NCBI RefSeq assembly: GCF_007362955.1
Contig: NZ_CP041696.1
Location: forward strand, 4,712,001-4,776,000
From: Lysinibacillus fusiformis
GTDB lineage: Bacteria > Bacillota > Bacilli > Bacillales_A > Planococcaceae
Length of the DNA: 64,000 bases
Direction of reading: 5' to 3'
Below the pieces are notes generated by a model. That model did not search any database. It was not told where the DNA came from and was given only the letters and a program-made list of their open reading frames with translations. The translations under genes were made by a program, and so were the position numbers. Shown here one piece after another: positions 52,879 through 63,976 of this stretch (within the stretch, counting starts at the first letter, position 1; each line of letters begins with the position of its first letter).

Positions 52879-54457
52879 TCCATTTCCACTCCTCGACATT
52901 CCATAAGAAACCAGCACCATGATGACCCAATATGCGTTCTTTCACGCCGCTAATATTTTTATCGATACCATATACTGCATCAACATACGCAAAATAAGCA
53001 AATGGTGGATCTACTGCTAATTCCTCTTGTAATGCCCTATAAATTTCTTGTCGTTTTGTAGGGTCAACTGTTACACGCCCCTGCTCTAATAGCGCATCCA
53101 CTTTTGCGTTTGAAAAGCTGCCATAATTGTAGCCGGCACTCGTTAAACTTGATTGGTTCGTATGGAATAAGCTATACGTATGATGGTCTGCGTCATATGG
53201 ACTGCCCCAGCCAACCATAAACGTTTCTGCTTCTTCAATAACAATACTACTCCAATCTAATGCATCTACTTCGACATTTGCACCTACTGCTTTATAACTC
53301 TCTGCAACATAGTTGGCCATATTGACACGTACACTATCTGTCACAGGCACTGTAATGGTAAATCCAAGCTTTTGACCATCTTTATAGCGAAAACCATCCT
53401 TTGCTAAATTCCAACCAGATTGTTCAAGTAAGTCATTTGCTTTGTCTAAATTGTAAGCATAATGCTCGATATTTTCATTGACGTATGCATGCTTTTGTAA
53501 TGGTGAGTATGCCTCTGTACCAAAGCCTTGTAAAATTCCTTTAACAATTCCTGCGCGATCTGTTGCAAAGCTTATTGCTTTTCGGATGTTTACATCTTGC
53601 CAAAGGTCAAATTGCATGTTAAATAAAATACCGCGGTAATCCGCTGAATCTACTTCATACATTTTTAAATGCTGTGCTTTTGAAAGCTCGGCAATTTGCG
53701 TAGGATCCAGTAATGCAATATCAACTTCTCCTGATTTAAGCTGTAACGCTCGAACATTGCTATCTGGTATAAATTTAAATATCACTTTATCTAAAGAAGC
53801 TTTTGTCCCAAAAAAGGAAGGATAGGCTTTCAATGTTAAACTCGTACCGCGATTCCATTTGTCGAACATAAATGGACCTGCTCCTATTGGTTGTTCATTA
53901 AAAGAAGCCGTGCGCATATCTTGTCCTTCAAATGCATACTTCGGCAAAATTGGTACTGTTAGCTTATCCAGCATCGGCGTGAATGGCTCATCTAACATAA
54001 TCTTCATCGTTGTTTCATCCACTTTTTCCATAGCTGCGACGTGAATAAAATCAGATTTTAAAAACGACGCATTGTGATCGTCTAAAACACTTTCTATTGT
54101 AAAAATAACATCGTCCACTGTTAAAATTTGACCATCATGGAACGTCACATCATTTTTTATTTTCACTGTGTATGTCAGCTGATTATCAGAGACTTGCACA
54201 TCCTCTGCAATATCATTGACTGGTAAATTATTTTCATCAAAACGCATTAATCCGCGAAATAAAAAGGCATCTAAATTGGTTTCCTCTAAAATTGGATTCA
54301 AGCCATCAAATTCAGACTCCGAGGCATAAATAAGCTCATTCGCATGTAATGATGACTCAGCAGACTTTTGTTTTTCTTGTTGATTAGACTCTTCCTTACA
54401 GCCAACCAAACTAATAACAAGCGCTGTTAGCAATATAAATAATGAAAACTTTTTCAA
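52868..54457 (-). CDS. ABC importer substrate-binding lipoprotein, NikA/OppA type
   Basis: A 529-residue cluster C binding protein. Lipobox LVGC near residue 20, then a Lys/Glu/Gln linker; DVTFHDGQILTVDDVIF is the family's N-terminal motif. It follows ureD by 35 bases without a terminator. Family members bind peptides, free nickel with a chelator, or metallophores. Position after the urease operon makes nickel the best guess, and the ligand-contact residues cannot be judged by eye. Confidence 0.82.
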   Translation of the reverse strand: MKKFSLFILLTALVISLVGCKEESNQQEKQKSAESSLHANELIYASESEFDGLNPILEETNLDAFLFRGLMRFDENNLPVNDIAEDVQVSDNQLTYTVKIKNDVTFHDGQILTVDDVIFTIESVLDDHNASFLKSDFIHVAAMEKVDETTMKIMLDEPFTPMLDKLTVPILPKYAFEGQDMRTASFNEQPIGAGPFMFDKWNRGTSLTLKAYPSFFGTKASLDKVIFKFIPDSNVRALQLKSGEVDIALLDPTQIAELSKAQHLKMYEVDSADYRGILFNMQFDLWQDVNIRKAISFATDRAGIVKGILQGFGTEAYSPLQKHAYVNENIEHYAYNLDKANDLLEQSGWNLAKDGFRYKDGQKLGFTITVPVTDSVRVNMANYVAESYKAVGANVEVDALDWSSIVIEEAETFMVGWGSPYDADHHTYSLFHTNQSSLTSAGYNYGSFSNAKVDALLEQGRVTVDPTKRQEIYRALQEELAVDPPFAYFAYVDAVYGIDKNISGVKERILGHHGAGFLWNVEEWKWNDR

Positions 54458-54492
54458 TTCTCTCTATCTCCCTCAAAATTCAACATATATGC

Positions 54493-55299
54493 TTATATTA
54501 AATTCGATACATGTATAAACATACGGTTGATCTCTTTATGTAGTGTCCTTTGCTCTTTCGATAGCCATCTACAATGAATTGCATAATCGTTAAGCTTCGT
54601 TACACTCGCTTGTGTATCACTTTCCGCGTGCATCAATTCCTGTAAATCTCTTACATTAAGCTCCCTAACATTCGGCGATACAATCCATAGTGAACCGATG
54701 TACAGCGCTTTTTCAAGTAACCCAAGTGATGAAAAATCCATTTCTTCAGGTTTGAAATGTAATGAATCAAAGGCGATTAAAGAATCCTCTACATATAATT
54801 TGTATTGCGAACGAAACGATTGAAAATCAAAAATTTCCCCTCGCATTTCCCGTCCTGGGGCAAGTATTTCTCCCCAAATCAACGTAGAGCTTGCCATCAT
54901 TCGAATCGTTGTATCCACCTGAAATTTTGCTCGTTCGAATGGAATTATCACTTCAGGCATCCATTCTAATCGAGCATTTTCTTCCATTTCCACGTGAATG
55001 GATTGTGTACAAAGTTCCCCTGTATGGGATGGATAGATTTTTAATGCTGATTGTTGCTTTAGTCTTACTTGGCTATCAGGCGCAAGTTTTATATCAATTT
55101 CATTTCTGTCTCCCGCTACCATACCGCCTGAAGATTCCATGATAAAAACAGTTGCTGTTGGCTTTTGCCCCTCATATAATTCTCGACTTGCCTTCAATGG
55201 TGGTTGTTGGTACACATGAACAAGTCGTGTGTACCCTCTTCTTGGCTCAAATGCCATTTCTAATTTACCAAAATGATTTACTTTTCCTTGCTTAGACAT
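54493..55299 (-). CDS. ureD: Urease accessory protein UreD
   Basis: 268 residues; the scaffold that, with UreF and UreG, docks on apo-urease for nickel insertion. The pattern includes [37 protein letters not shown] and the late [12 protein letters not shown]-like [14 protein letters not shown] start at ATG 55299, which overlaps the ureG stop; the longer frame to 55326 overlaps ureG more. It is the last urease gene before the importer. Confidence 0.9.
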   Translation of the reverse strand: MSKQGKVNHFGKLEMAFEPRRGYTRLVHVYQQPPLKASRELYEGQKPTATVFIMESSGGMVAGDRNEIDIKLAPDSQVRLKQQSALKIYPSHTGELCTQSIHVEMEENARLEWMPEVIIPFERAKFQVDTTIRMMASSTLIWGEILAPGREMRGEIFDFQSFRSQYKLYVEDSLIAFDSLHFKPEEMDFSSLGLLEKALYIGSLWIVSPNVRELNVRDLQELMHAESDTQASVTKLNDYAIHCRWLSKEQRTLHKEINRMFIHVSNLI

Positions 55300-55921
55300 T
55301 TGCGTCAACTGCTTCGGCACCCTCAAGTAACATTTGGTGCTGTATCCACGCTACCACCTTATCAACATTTGTTTGTGAGCGTACATCCGCAAAAATGTAA
55401 GGACGCCCTGCTCTCATTTTTTTCACATCTTCATCCATTAGGCCTAAATCCACGCCAACATGAGGTGCTAATGATGTTTTATTAATCAGTAATAGATCCG
55501 AACGCGTTAAGGCTGGACCACCTTTACGTGGTATATCTTGGCCTTCAGCCACATCAATGACATAAATATACCCATCAACAAGCTCAGGACTAAATGTTGC
55601 CGATAAATTATCACCGCCACTTTCTAAGAAAATAATGTCTAAATTAACGAAACGTTTGTTTAGTTCATCAATGGCTGCAAAGTTCATCGATGCATCTTCT
55701 CGGATGGCTGTATGCGGACAGCCACCTGTTTCAACACCAACGATACGATCCTCATTGAGTACCCCATTTGTTATTAAATATTGCGCATCTTCACGTGTAT
55801 AAATGTCATTTGTAATAACAGCCACATTATATTGTTCATGCATAACACGTGTTAATTGGTCCACTAACGATGTTTTTCCTGAACCAACTGGTCCACCGAT
55901 TCCAATTCGTATTGGTTTCAT
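55292..55921 (-). CDS. ureG: Urease accessory GTPase UreG
   Basis: 209 residues, a SIMIBI GTPase that drives nickel delivery. P-loop [11 protein letters not shown] near residue 8, DIYTREDAQ, and the metal-binding Cys-Pro-His in [13 protein letters not shown] at the dimer interface. GGGAGT lies upstream of ATG 55921. It is between ureF and ureD in the usual accessory order. Confidence 0.93.
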   Translation of the reverse strand: MKPIRIGIGGPVGSGKTSLVDQLTRVMHEQYNVAVITNDIYTREDAQYLITNGVLNEDRIVGVETGGCPHTAIREDASMNFAAIDELNKRFVNLDIIFLESGGDNLSATFSPELVDGYIYVIDVAEGQDIPRKGGPALTRSDLLLINKTSLAPHVGVDLGLMDEDVKKMRAGRPYIFADVRSQTNVDKVVAWIQHQMLLEGAEAVDANV

Positions 55922-55941
55922 AAAAAATTCCAACTCCCTGC

Positions 55942-56682
55942 TTAAGAAATAAATAATCTTGAAAATAAAAATTCATGCTTCATAGATGCAAGTTCAATGC
56001 CTAATGCATTATTTGATAAATCATCAATCGTCAAATTCATGACTTTTTGTGCTGCTTCCTCTACATGAACGAGCAGTTCATTTAACGCTTGTACGCCGGT
56101 ATTTTGACCGAATGGCACAGCCCGCACTGCATTTTGTACTAATCCACTTAAGGACGCGTACATAAATGTCATGACTGCGTGATAAACATTTACTCCAAGT
56201 GCCTCACTATAAATACCGTAAAGCACTGCATAATGGCCCTTGACATCTTCCTTGTCTATCTTGTGCTTCCACTGCTCCACTAATGGACTGTCAAGTAGTG
56301 GAGCTACAGTTCGCACAAATTGTTTACCAACGTTCATGCTAGCATCTCTAGATTCTTTCGCTAGCTTAATAGCCCCACAAAGCTCATCAAGCTCCGCAAG
56401 ACGCGCTTCATTTCGATCTTTTGCTGCATGGAAAGCATCTTGAATGATTAAGGCATCTCCACATACTAAGTTGTGAAATAAATAGCTTTTACAAAATGCG
56501 ATTAATTGCTGTTTCGTTCGAATCAAATCTTCCTGAATATACGTTTCCATTCCGTATGAATGGGTATATGATCCGATTGGAAAGGCCGAGTCATGAATTT
56601 GTAATAAACGCAGCAATGAGAAATCAGTGAGCGTGTCCACGGTATTTGAACGGTTGTTTGAAGCGTCGCTCTGTTGTTTCAT
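55942..56682 (-). CDS. ureF: Urease accessory protein UreF
   Basis: 246 residues, mainly helical, with [20 protein letters not shown] and the central [13 protein letters not shown] block. AGGAG six bases before ATG 56682 decides the start, so ureF begins 59 bases inside ureE in another frame; a GTG at 56640 has no ribosome site. UreF bridges UreD and UreG. Confidence 0.9.
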   Translation of the reverse strand: MKQQSDASNNRSNTVDTLTDFSLLRLLQIHDSAFPIGSYTHSYGMETYIQEDLIRTKQQLIAFCKSYLFHNLVCGDALIIQDAFHAAKDRNEARLAELDELCGAIKLAKESRDASMNVGKQFVRTVAPLLDSPLVEQWKHKIDKEDVKGHYAVLYGIYSEALGVNVYHAVMTFMYASLSGLVQNAVRAVPFGQNTGVQALNELLVHVEEAAQKVMNLTIDDLSNNALGIELASMKHEFLFSRLFIS

Positions 56683-57070
56683 AGTTGACTCCTACTTCGT
56701 CTAATAATGGGTTAATCGTATGATCGGCACGTACAATAATCTCATCATTTTCAATCAAACATGGTGTATGACGATTCCCTAATTCAAACGCGGCTCTCCC
56801 CATCTCCACCATATTTTCAGGATAAATAACAATAACAGGTTCTAATTTCGTACGGATTGCGATACGTCGATCACCGTCTTCGAATAATAAATCACCATAC
56901 TTTAATGGTTCTTCTCCGCTTAAACGTATAGCGACGTCTGTTCCTTTATCTGTTACTGTACGAAGAATGCGTTTACTTAACTCTTCCCAGTCAAGTTCGA
57001 TCCATTCTGTTAACTTACTGTCGATTTCTTCTTCTTGACCGATATTTCCGATAATTTTTTCAATTAACAT
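56624..57070 (-). CDS. ureE: Urease nickel chaperone UreE
   Basis: 148 residues with an N-terminal peptide-binding domain and a C-terminal metal-binding domain ([11 protein letters not shown]). The C-terminus ends GHAH without a long His tail. It is the likely nickel donor to UreG. A 102-base gap, without a terminator, separates it from ureC. Confidence 0.9.
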   Translation of the reverse strand: MLIEKIIGNIGQEEEIDSKLTEWIELDWEELSKRILRTVTDKGTDVAIRLSGEEPLKYGDLLFEDGDRRIAIRTKLEPVIVIYPENMVEMGRAAFELGNRHTPCLIENDEIIVRADHTINPLLDEVGVNYETTERRFKQPFKYRGHAH

Positions 57071-57172
57071 ATTGTTTGCACCCCTAATTTAATAATGGAT
57101 TTCTATTAACAGCTCAATTTATATTCCCTGCAATATTCTAACAATTCATCACGTAAAATACCTACAATGCGT

Positions 57173-58888
57173 TTAGAATAAGAAGTATCTTTGTGCCATT
57201 GGCAATACATCTACTGGCTCGCAAGTCGCTAATTCCCCATCAATTTTCACTTCATATGTTTCAGGATTCACATCAATGTGCGGTGTAGCGTTGTTATGTT
57301 TCATATCTGCTTTACCAATATTTCGACAATTTTTCACTGTACCGATTTGTCGTTTTAAGCCTAATTTCTCCGGTAAACCTTCTTCAACAGCAATCTGTGG
57401 TAAAAATGTCATCGCACAATTTTGAGGTCCTTGTCCATAGAAGCCAAACGTCTGACGACCTTTCATAGGTTGCGGTGTAGGAATGGACGCATTGGGGTCA
57501 CCTGTTATGGCATAAACCGCAATACCGCCTTTAATGACCACTTCTGCTTTTACACCGAAAAACGCTGGGTCCCACAGAACAATGTCTGCTAGTTTGCCTT
57601 CTTCCAATGAGCCCACCTCATGGCTAATACCGTGAGCAATTGCTGGATTTATGTTCAATTTTGCCATATAACGTTTTACGCGGTAATTATCATTGTTTTT
57701 CCCTTCATCTTGTGGCAATGGACCTCGTTGTTTTTTCATTTTGTCTGCCGTTTGGAACGTCCGTAATGTTACTTCTCCTACCCGCCCCATCGCTTGAGAA
57801 TCGGAAGACATAATACTTAAAATACCTAAATCCTGCATAATATCCTCTGCCGCTATTGTTTCTGGACGAATACGAGAATCTGCAAACGCTACATCTTCTG
57901 GAACATCATGCTTTAAGTGATGGCAGACCATAAGCATATCTAAATGTTCGTCAATCGTATTTGTAGTAAACGGTTTTGTTGGATTTGTCGATGCTGGCAA
58001 AATATTAGGTAATGATGCCATCACTAACTGGTCTGGTGCATGTCCACCGCCAGCACCCTCCGTATGGAATATGTGAATAACACGACCATTTATAGCACTA
58101 ATCGTATCTTCTACAAAGCCTGCCTCATTCAATGTATCTGAGTGTAGTGCCACTTGAATATCATACTCGTCCGCAACAGTTAAGCTTTGGTCAAGAGCTG
58201 CAGGTGTTGCACCCCAATCTTCATGTATTTTCATTCCAATTGCCCCGGCACGAACCTGTTCAACAATTGGCTCAGGGTCAGAGGCACTACCCTTTCCAAG
58301 TAGTCCAACGTTTATTGGTAAACTTTCTACAGCTTGTAGCATTCTATGTAAATGCCATTCACCAGCAGTTAAGCTCGTCGCTTTAGAGCCAGCAGCTGGA
58401 CCTGTTCCACCACCAATAAATGTTGTTGTACCGGCTAATAAAGCCGTTTCTACCTGATCAGGACTAATGAAATGAATATGTGTGTCAATAGTACCAGCAG
58501 TTGCGATTAAGCCCTCTCCTGCATAAACCTCCGTACCAACACCAATAATCATATCCTGATCAACACCGTCCATCCCATTTGGATTTCCGGCTTTCCCAAT
58601 ACCGATAATTCGACCGTCTTTAATGCCAATATCTGCTTTGACAATACCTATATGATCAATAATCACTACATTTGTAATAACCGTGTCTAGCACGCCGTCA
58701 CTTCTTTTGTTTTTACCATTTTGCCCCATAGATACACGAAGTGATTTTCCACCTCCGAAAACGCCCTCGTCACCGTAAGCTGTATAGTCCTTCTCTATTT
58801 CAATCCACAGTTCAGTATCTGCTAAACGAACCTTGTCACCAACAGTAGGTCCAAACATTTTTGCATATGCTTCGTGTGTTACCTTCAT
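57173..58888 (-). CDS. ureC: Urease alpha subunit
   Basis: The 571-residue catalytic subunit, which hydrolyses urea to ammonia and carbamate. Nickel ligands are in [16 protein letters not shown] and [15 protein letters not shown]. The carbamylated Lys lies in [12 protein letters not shown], the flap Cys in MVCHHL, and the last Asp in [14 protein letters not shown] has Met where many ureases have Phe, which does not touch the metal. Its ATG overlaps the ureB stop by four bases. Confidence 0.98.
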   Translation of the reverse strand: MKVTHEAYAKMFGPTVGDKVRLADTELWIEIEKDYTAYGDEGVFGGGKSLRVSMGQNGKNKRSDGVLDTVITNVVIIDHIGIVKADIGIKDGRIIGIGKAGNPNGMDGVDQDMIIGVGTEVYAGEGLIATAGTIDTHIHFISPDQVETALLAGTTTFIGGGTGPAAGSKATSLTAGEWHLHRMLQAVESLPINVGLLGKGSASDPEPIVEQVRAGAIGMKIHEDWGATPAALDQSLTVADEYDIQVALHSDTLNEAGFVEDTISAINGRVIHIFHTEGAGGGHAPDQLVMASLPNILPASTNPTKPFTTNTIDEHLDMLMVCHHLKHDVPEDVAFADSRIRPETIAAEDIMQDLGILSIMSSDSQAMGRVGEVTLRTFQTADKMKKQRGPLPQDEGKNNDNYRVKRYMAKLNINPAIAHGISHEVGSLEEGKLADIVLWDPAFFGVKAEVVIKGGIAVYAITGDPNASIPTPQPMKGRQTFGFYGQGPQNCAMTFLPQIAVEEGLPEKLGLKRQIGTVKNCRNIGKADMKHNNATPHIDVNPETYEVKIDGELATCEPVDVLPMAQRYFLF

Positions 58889-59253
58889 TTTTCTTCAGCT
58901 CCTTTAAAGCCACCTTCAATCGCTTTGTCTAAAATTTCGTCCTTATTATGCGTTGAACCCTCTGTTAATTTATTCAATCCAAAAATATGTCGTTTGCCGC
59001 CAAACTCCACGAGTTCCACTTCTTTTTCCTCACCTGGTTCAAAACGAACCGCTGTACCTGAAGGAATATTTAAATGCATGCCAATTGCTTCTTGTCTATC
59101 AAACTCTAAGAATCTATTCACTTCTATAAAATGAAAATGTGAACCAACCTGAATCGGACGATCTCCTGTATTCGCTACAATTACTATTTTAGTAGCGCGT
59201 CCTACATTCATTTCAATCTCACCTTGTGCCGGTCTAATTTCTCCAGGAATCAT
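58885..59253 (-). CDS. ureB: Urease beta subunit
   Basis: 122 residues, all-beta, with [19 protein letters not shown] at the start, the [20 protein letters not shown] block and [17 protein letters not shown]. It supports the alpha subunit in the (alpha-beta-gamma)3 enzyme. It lies 15 bases after ureA and overlaps ureC. Confidence 0.97.
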   Translation of the reverse strand: MIPGEIRPAQGEIEMNVGRATKIVIVANTGDRPIQVGSHFHFIEVNRFLEFDRQEAIGMHLNIPSGTAVRFEPGEEKEVELVEFGGKRHIFGLNKLTEGSTHNKDEILDKAIEGGFKGAEEK

Positions 59254-59268
59254 TCACAAATACCCCCT

Positions 59269-59571
59269 TTACAGTATTGGACGGTGAACGGTTACAAGTT
59301 TCGTACCATCTGGGAATGTACACTCAACTTGAACATCCGAAATCATGTCACCGACGCCTTCCATTACATCTTCTGCTGTGAGCACTTGTTTGGCATCACT
59401 CATCAGCTGAGCAACAGTTTTTCCATCTCTTGCCCCCTCCATAATATAACTACTAATAAGTGCTACAGATTCAGGGTAATTTAACTTTAATCCACGTGCT
59501 TTTCTTTTCAGCGCAAGTTCTCCTGCCAAATGGAGAAGTAACTTTTCTTGTTCCACAGGTGATAGCTTCAA
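59269..59571 (-). CDS. ureA: Urease gamma subunit
   Basis: 100 residues, helical: [37 protein letters not shown], and the closing [18 protein letters not shown]. It is the first gene of the urease-importer block. GAGAGA lies upstream of the ATG. No adjacent regulator is present. Confidence 0.97.
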   Translation of the reverse strand: MKLSPVEQEKLLLHLAGELALKRKARGLKLNYPESVALISSYIMEGARDGKTVAQLMSDAKQVLTAEDVMEGVGDMISDVQVECTFPDGTKLVTVHRPIL

Positions 59572-59840
59572 TTCAATCTCTCTCTTTCTTTATTCTGAAT
59601 TTTTCCGCAGTATAAAACTACTTTCAGCTTTCTGACTCTATTTACTTTTTAGTTTGTTTGGTCCAACAATTTATGATTTCGCAAGGACAAGCGAATAAGA
59701 CAAAGAATTGACGATTTGACCCGGCAGACGCGGGTTGCAAAGTGTGAGGTGAATGATTAGAGGTAACAGCTAACCTATTATAAAAAACTAATTCAAAAAA
59801 TTCAACATTTATATTACTCTGTCAATTCATAAATTTGGCG
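59572..59840. promoter_or_regulatory. Upstream region of the urease operon
   Basis: About 270 bases between ureA and a terminator. On the minus strand a weak promoter is possible (TTGGAC at 59666-59661, 16 bases, TAAATA at 59644-59639). CCCG...CGGG (59721-59736) is a short hairpin further up. I see no convincing operator for a named nitrogen or nickel regulator. Confidence 0.35.
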
Positions 59841-59900
59841 AATAAAAAATAAAAAAGGATCTATTTTGTAGAAGATTTATCTTCTTTCAAAATAGATCCT
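59841..59900 (-). terminator. Terminator of the chemoreceptor gene
   Basis: GGATCTATTTTG (59857-59868) pairs with CAAAATAGATCC (59888-59899), with inner GAAGA/TCTTC pairing. On the minus strand TTTTTTATTTTTTATT follows. Confidence 0.85.
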
Positions 59901-60070
59901 ATCATTCCTGTAACAAAACTCCACTGAAATCAACAAAAAAATGTAAATATCACCCAATTAGTTACAACGCTCAATCCCTCTAAATAATCTTACCTTTTTT
60001 TCCTATCAGCTTCTCTTCGTTAATGCAATTTCAATTATCTGCTAACTCAAGGTGTTTCACATTTAGCAAT

Positions 60071-61312
60071 TTAACTGAATCGTTGTGTGAGTGTTTGTAA
60101 GTTTTCTGCCTGCACACTTAAATCCTTGGTAACTGTATTAATGGCCTGCATAGAAGCACTTTGCTCATCCACTGATTGTAGTATGACACCAGTATAATCT
60201 GATAACTTGTCCATGCCACTTGCAATACTCGTTACTAAAGATGTTACTTCTTTCGCACTGCCAGATAATTCTTCAGCTGTGGCTGAAATATCCTCGAGCT
60301 GATTCGTCATTTTGCTAACATGTTGTGAAATTGTACCGAATGAATGAGTCGCTTCATCAATGACATAAACCCCCTGCTGAACATTTTTTAAGTCTTCTTC
60401 AACAGAAGTAGCTACTTGTTTAGTATCGCTTTCAATTGCTACAACTAACTGGACAATTTGACTAGCAGATTGTTTCGATTGCTCTGCTAATTTACGAACT
60501 TCTTCAGCTACTACCGCAAATCCTTTACCATGCTCGCCTGCTCTAGCTGCTTCAATAGCCGCGTTTAATGCGAGTAAATTCGTTTGATCGGTAATATTAG
60601 TAATCATGGCTGTCATGGATTTAATATCTGTCATTTTTTCCGTTAATTGCTGCATTAAACCACTTGTTTTTTCTGTAGAAGTTGAGATAAACTGCATTTG
60701 ATTTTTCGCGATATTTAAAATTTGCACCCCATTATCCGCAATTTCATTAGCGCCTTTTGCATGGTCAAATACATCCTGAGCTGCCTCAGTAATCCGTTCA
60801 ACCCCTTTAGCAGTTTCCTGCATAGAGATAGCACTTTCATTGGCAGATTGTGCAACTCTCTTCAGAGCGTCTGTAGTCTTTTCCATTTGTTGGTCAACTT
60901 CATCTACTGCCAGCGTAATTTCATTTGTACTTGCAGCTAGTTCCCCCATGCTCGCAGATAGATCTGTAGAACTATGTGCGATTTTCTGAGTCATTGTATG
61001 TATCTGCTCTTTCATCATAAAAAATGCCGTTGCCAATTCTGCAATTTCATCATTCGTTTTTACCTCCAAAGGCTTCACTTGTAAGTTACCCTCTGCTATC
61101 GTTCGAGCAGCAACGGACAAATGTTTAAGAGGTGTAATAATTTTGTGTTTTACATAAAAAATGTAAGACAATGTAATCGCTATACCGACAAAGGTTAATG
61201 CCGTTGCGAGCGATTCTAATGAAGTTAAATTTGTTAAATCTATTATTAAAAGTACGATCATCACTACATTTAAAACAGAAAAGCCAAGCATACTTTTTTT
61301 GCCTAAACTCAT
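60071..61312 (-). CDS. Methyl-accepting chemotaxis protein with minimal sensor
   Basis: A 413-residue receptor with two close membrane segments (residues 8-27 and 33-53) joined by only about six residues, so there is no sizeable external sensor. HAMP follows ([20 protein letters not shown]), then the signalling domain with tip [20 protein letters not shown]. It may sense membrane state, or work with another protein. GGAGTGA precedes the ATG. Placement next to the urease operon may be chance. Confidence 0.9.
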   Translation of the reverse strand: MSLGKKSMLGFSVLNVVMIVLLIIDLTNLTSLESLATALTFVGIAITLSYIFYVKHKIITPLKHLSVAARTIAEGNLQVKPLEVKTNDEIAELATAFFMMKEQIHTMTQKIAHSSTDLSASMGELAASTNEITLAVDEVDQQMEKTTDALKRVAQSANESAISMQETAKGVERITEAAQDVFDHAKGANEIADNGVQILNIAKNQMQFISTSTEKTSGLMQQLTEKMTDIKSMTAMITNITDQTNLLALNAAIEAARAGEHGKGFAVVAEEVRKLAEQSKQSASQIVQLVVAIESDTKQVATSVEEDLKNVQQGVYVIDEATHSFGTISQHVSKMTNQLEDISATAEELSGSAKEVTSLVTSIASGMDKLSDYTGVILQSVDEQSASMQAINTVTKDLSVQAENLQTLTQRFS

Positions 61313-61557
61313 ATTAAATCACTCCATTAACATCTTATTTTAATGTAGTCATTATAGTTTAATTTTCCTAAAAAGCACAGCAAAAAGCCTGACTTTTGTA
61401 TGATTACAATTATAAAAAGCTGTTTTCTCAAAGATTTTTGCGAAACGAAAGCACTCGTTATTAAAAGATAAATGTTTGTCATATTTTGGATTACAGGAAG
61501 CTTGAATGAAATAGTATAATGAAGCGGTATTTGAATCATTTCGTTTGAGGTGTTAGT

Positions 61558-61788
61558 TTGTTTAAAAGGAAAATATTGATTGGAAAATCAGAAGATGCCG
61601 TCTTGGATCGAACACTTAGAGAAAAATAATGTTCCGTATGAAATAGGAATCAAAGACATTTTAAAGTAATCGTCTGAAAGATTCCGCTCGAAAAAAATGA
61701 TGAAATATACAAGGTGTTATATACGATCAAAATTCGAAAAAAATATGCGGAAAAAGTAGAAGCTATTGTTGCGCAGTATGTGTCGTAA
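61558..61788 (+). pseudogene. Frameshifted small gene
   Basis: Plus-strand pieces in three phases: FKRKILIGKSEDAVLDRT, then PSWIEHLEKNNVPYEIGIKD, then EKNDEIYKVLYTIKIRKKYA to TAA at 61786. Together they would give a protein of about 75 residues. At least two frameshifts are needed. Family unknown. Confidence 0.45.
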
Positions 61789-61794
61789 GAAGAT

Positions 61795-61992
61795 GTGAAG
61801 CATTGGTATAAAGTGGCGAAAAAGAACAGTAGAAAATTAGAGAATAAAGAACATGCTCTTTATTCATTTGTGATTTTTAACCACTGTATAACGATACAAG
61901 CATTCGAAACAGGTGAAAGTGTAGGAGCAAACATCGTTTCTTATATCGCTTGTGCCCGTGTTAGTAATATGTGGTGTGTAAATGACGACTAA
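61795..61992 (+). CDS. Possible small protein (65 aa), doubtful
   Basis: A frame from GTG 61795 opening MKHWYKVAKKNSRKLENKEH. There is only GAAGAT upstream. Its DNA follows directly on the broken gene, so it may also be a relic. No family is recognised. Confidence 0.22.
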   Translation: MKHWYKVAKKNSRKLENKEHALYSFVIFNHCITIQAFETGESVGANIVSYIACARVSNMWCVNDD

Positions 61993-62113
61993 ATATTACA
62001 AAGAGATGAAAAAAGAATCGGGCGATTTAAAAGTAATCAATAAGCTATTGAGGTTCATAGGTATTACTGTGATATTTTATGCCGTTGCTTCTTTTTTAAT
62101 TTTACTGCGATAA
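61982..62113 (+). CDS. Small single-segment membrane protein (43 aa)
   Basis: ATG 61982 overlaps the end of the previous frame. The product has a charged start (MTTKYYKEMKKESGD) and one hydrophobic segment (FIGITVIFYAVASFLILL). The ribosome site is weak. It could be real or a chance frame. Confidence 0.3.
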   Translation: MTTKYYKEMKKESGDLKVINKLLRFIGITVIFYAVASFLILLR

Positions 62114-62238
62114 CATTGATTTTTTACATGCTGAAATAAGCATTTACATTACTCGATTCCTTCTGGGACCTGTATTTATATAATATTCAACCATAACTAC
62201 TAGGAGTATCCCCAATATGCTATTTTTTTGATATAAAG

Positions 62239-62349
62239 ATAAAAATCCGCGTAAACTCCTGCGGGAAAGCAAGTGCACGAGACCTAGCAGGGAGCGTAAG
62301 CGATCGATGCGGCTCGAGCCTTGCCCGCGGAAAGCGTAGCGGATTTTTA
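62239..62349. repeat. GC-rich palindromic intergenic element
   Basis: TAAAAATCCGC (62239-62249) pairs perfectly with GCGGATTTTTA (62339-62349). Inside, CTGCGGG/CCCGCGG-type arms and a GGAAAGCG-type tract occur. GC content is far above its surroundings. The GCGGAAAGCG motif also appears in the repeat at 36067-36365, suggesting related mobile intergenic elements. Confidence 0.7.
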
Positions 62350-62411
62350 CCATATAGGAAGATAGCCATTATTGTTTGAAGGGCTTCTTAGACAGCCCCT
62401 TTCCACAGCTA

Positions 62412-63830
62412 TTATTTTAATTTCATGATGCTGGCACCAGCAATACCTGGATGTGTCATTTCATACGGATCTAAAATCAAATCTAATTGTTCCGTCGTTA
62501 AAACACCTGCCTCGATGCAAAGCTCACGAATAGAACGTCCAGATAAAATTGCCTCACGTGCAAGGCGCGCTGCGATCTCATAACCGATATGAGGGTTTAC
62601 CGCTGTTAATACACCTACACTCTTCTCAACGTATTCTTTCATGCGTTCTTCGTTCGCTTCAATATCCTTCAAGCAGTTTTCCGTAAATGCTCGGAACACA
62701 TTATTCATAATACTAATCGATTGGATAAGGTTAAAGACTAACACAGGTTCCATAACATTTAACTCTAACTGACCCGCTTCAGACGCAAGGCAAATCGTTT
62801 GGTCATTTCCGATAACTTGGAATGCCACCTGATTAAGCACCTCTGGCATAACTGGATTTACTTTCCCAGGCATAATCGATGACCCAGGTTGACGAGCAGG
62901 TAAAATAATTTCCCCTAAACCAGCACGTGGTCCTGATGCCATTAAGCGAAGGTCATTCGATATTTTAGACATATTAATCATACAAATTTTTAGTGCCCCA
63001 GACACTTCTGTATACGCATCTGTATTTTGCGTCGCATCCACTAAATGTGTCGCACCTTTCAGTGGTAAACCAGAAATTTCAGCAAGATGCTGGTCAACAG
63101 ACTTAATATAATCAGGGAATGCATTTAAACCTGTTCCTACTGCTGTTGCTCCCATATTCACATCATATAAATTTGGACGTGTTTGACGAATACGCTGAAT
63201 ATCACGATTGATAACACGGCAATATGCTTCAAATTCTTGACCAAGACGGATTGGTACAGCATCTTGTAAATGCGTACGGCCCATTTTAATAACATGTGCA
63301 AATTGCTCAGCTTTTTGGTGGAACACCGCTTGCATGTTCTCCATTGTAACTAAAAGCTCATCAACTAAATGTAATACAGCAATATGAATAGCTGTTGGGA
63401 ATGCGTCATTTGTCGATTGTGACATATTAACATGGCTGTTCGGGCTAATCGATTGATAGTCCCCTTTTTCTTTCTCCATTATCTCTAATGCACGATTTGC
63501 AATCACTTCATTAGCATTCATATTAATCGATGTACCCGCACCACCTTGGATTGGATCTACGATAAATTCACTATCCCATTTACCATCAATTACTTCTTGT
63601 GCTGCTTCGACAATTGCTTCACCAATGTCCTTGGATAGCAGGTGTACCTCCATATTGCCTAATGCAGCTGCTTTTTTCACAATTCCCATAGCTTTAATTA
63701 GTGATGGATGAATTGTATAGCCTGTTATCGGGAAGTTTTCTGTTGCTCGAAGTGTTTGAATCCCGTAATAGACACTGCTTGGTAAGGTACGTTCACCTAA
63801 AAAATCTTTTTCAATACGAACTGTGGACAT
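62412..63830 (-). CDS. aspA: Aspartate ammonia-lyase
   Basis: 472 residues; removes ammonia from aspartate to give fumarate. Fumarase/aspartase superfamily: MSTVRIEKDFLGER at the start, SPNSHVNMSQSTNDAFPTAI, and the signature GSSIMPGKVNP with the catalytic Ser loop. AAGGAGT precedes the ATG. A terminator for an upstream minus-strand gene lies 115 bases away, so aspA is probably transcribed separately or by read-through (an asparaginase gene often precedes it; not visible here). Confidence 0.95.
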   Translation of the reverse strand: MSTVRIEKDFLGERTLPSSVYYGIQTLRATENFPITGYTIHPSLIKAMGIVKKAAALGNMEVHLLSKDIGEAIVEAAQEVIDGKWDSEFIVDPIQGGAGTSINMNANEVIANRALEIMEKEKGDYQSISPNSHVNMSQSTNDAFPTAIHIAVLHLVDELLVTMENMQAVFHQKAEQFAHVIKMGRTHLQDAVPIRLGQEFEAYCRVINRDIQRIRQTRPNLYDVNMGATAVGTGLNAFPDYIKSVDQHLAEISGLPLKGATHLVDATQNTDAYTEVSGALKICMINMSKISNDLRLMASGPRAGLGEIILPARQPGSSIMPGKVNPVMPEVLNQVAFQVIGNDQTICLASEAGQLELNVMEPVLVFNLIQSISIMNNVFRAFTENCLKDIEANEERMKEYVEKSVGVLTAVNPHIGYEIAARLAREAILSGRSIRELCIEAGVLTTEQLDLILDPYEMTHPGIAGASIMKLK

Positions 63831-63945
63831 TATTGTCGACTCCTTTTATGTATACTCACACTGATAGTAGCTAATTAATGCCGGATTGTAAACAGTCAAT
63901 TTTCTGCAAAATGAAGAATTTTTTGTTGATGGCGCCAAGAAAAGC

Positions 63946-63976
63946 AAAAAATCGAGCGCATTTCACACACGCTCGC
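63946..63976 (-). terminator. Terminator of a gene beyond the window, with that gene's last codons
   Basis: CGAGCG and CGCTCG pair on the minus strand and run into ATTTTTTG. A frame ending D-F-K-stop (63988-64000) may be the tail of the gene outside the window; too short to name. Confidence 0.55.
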
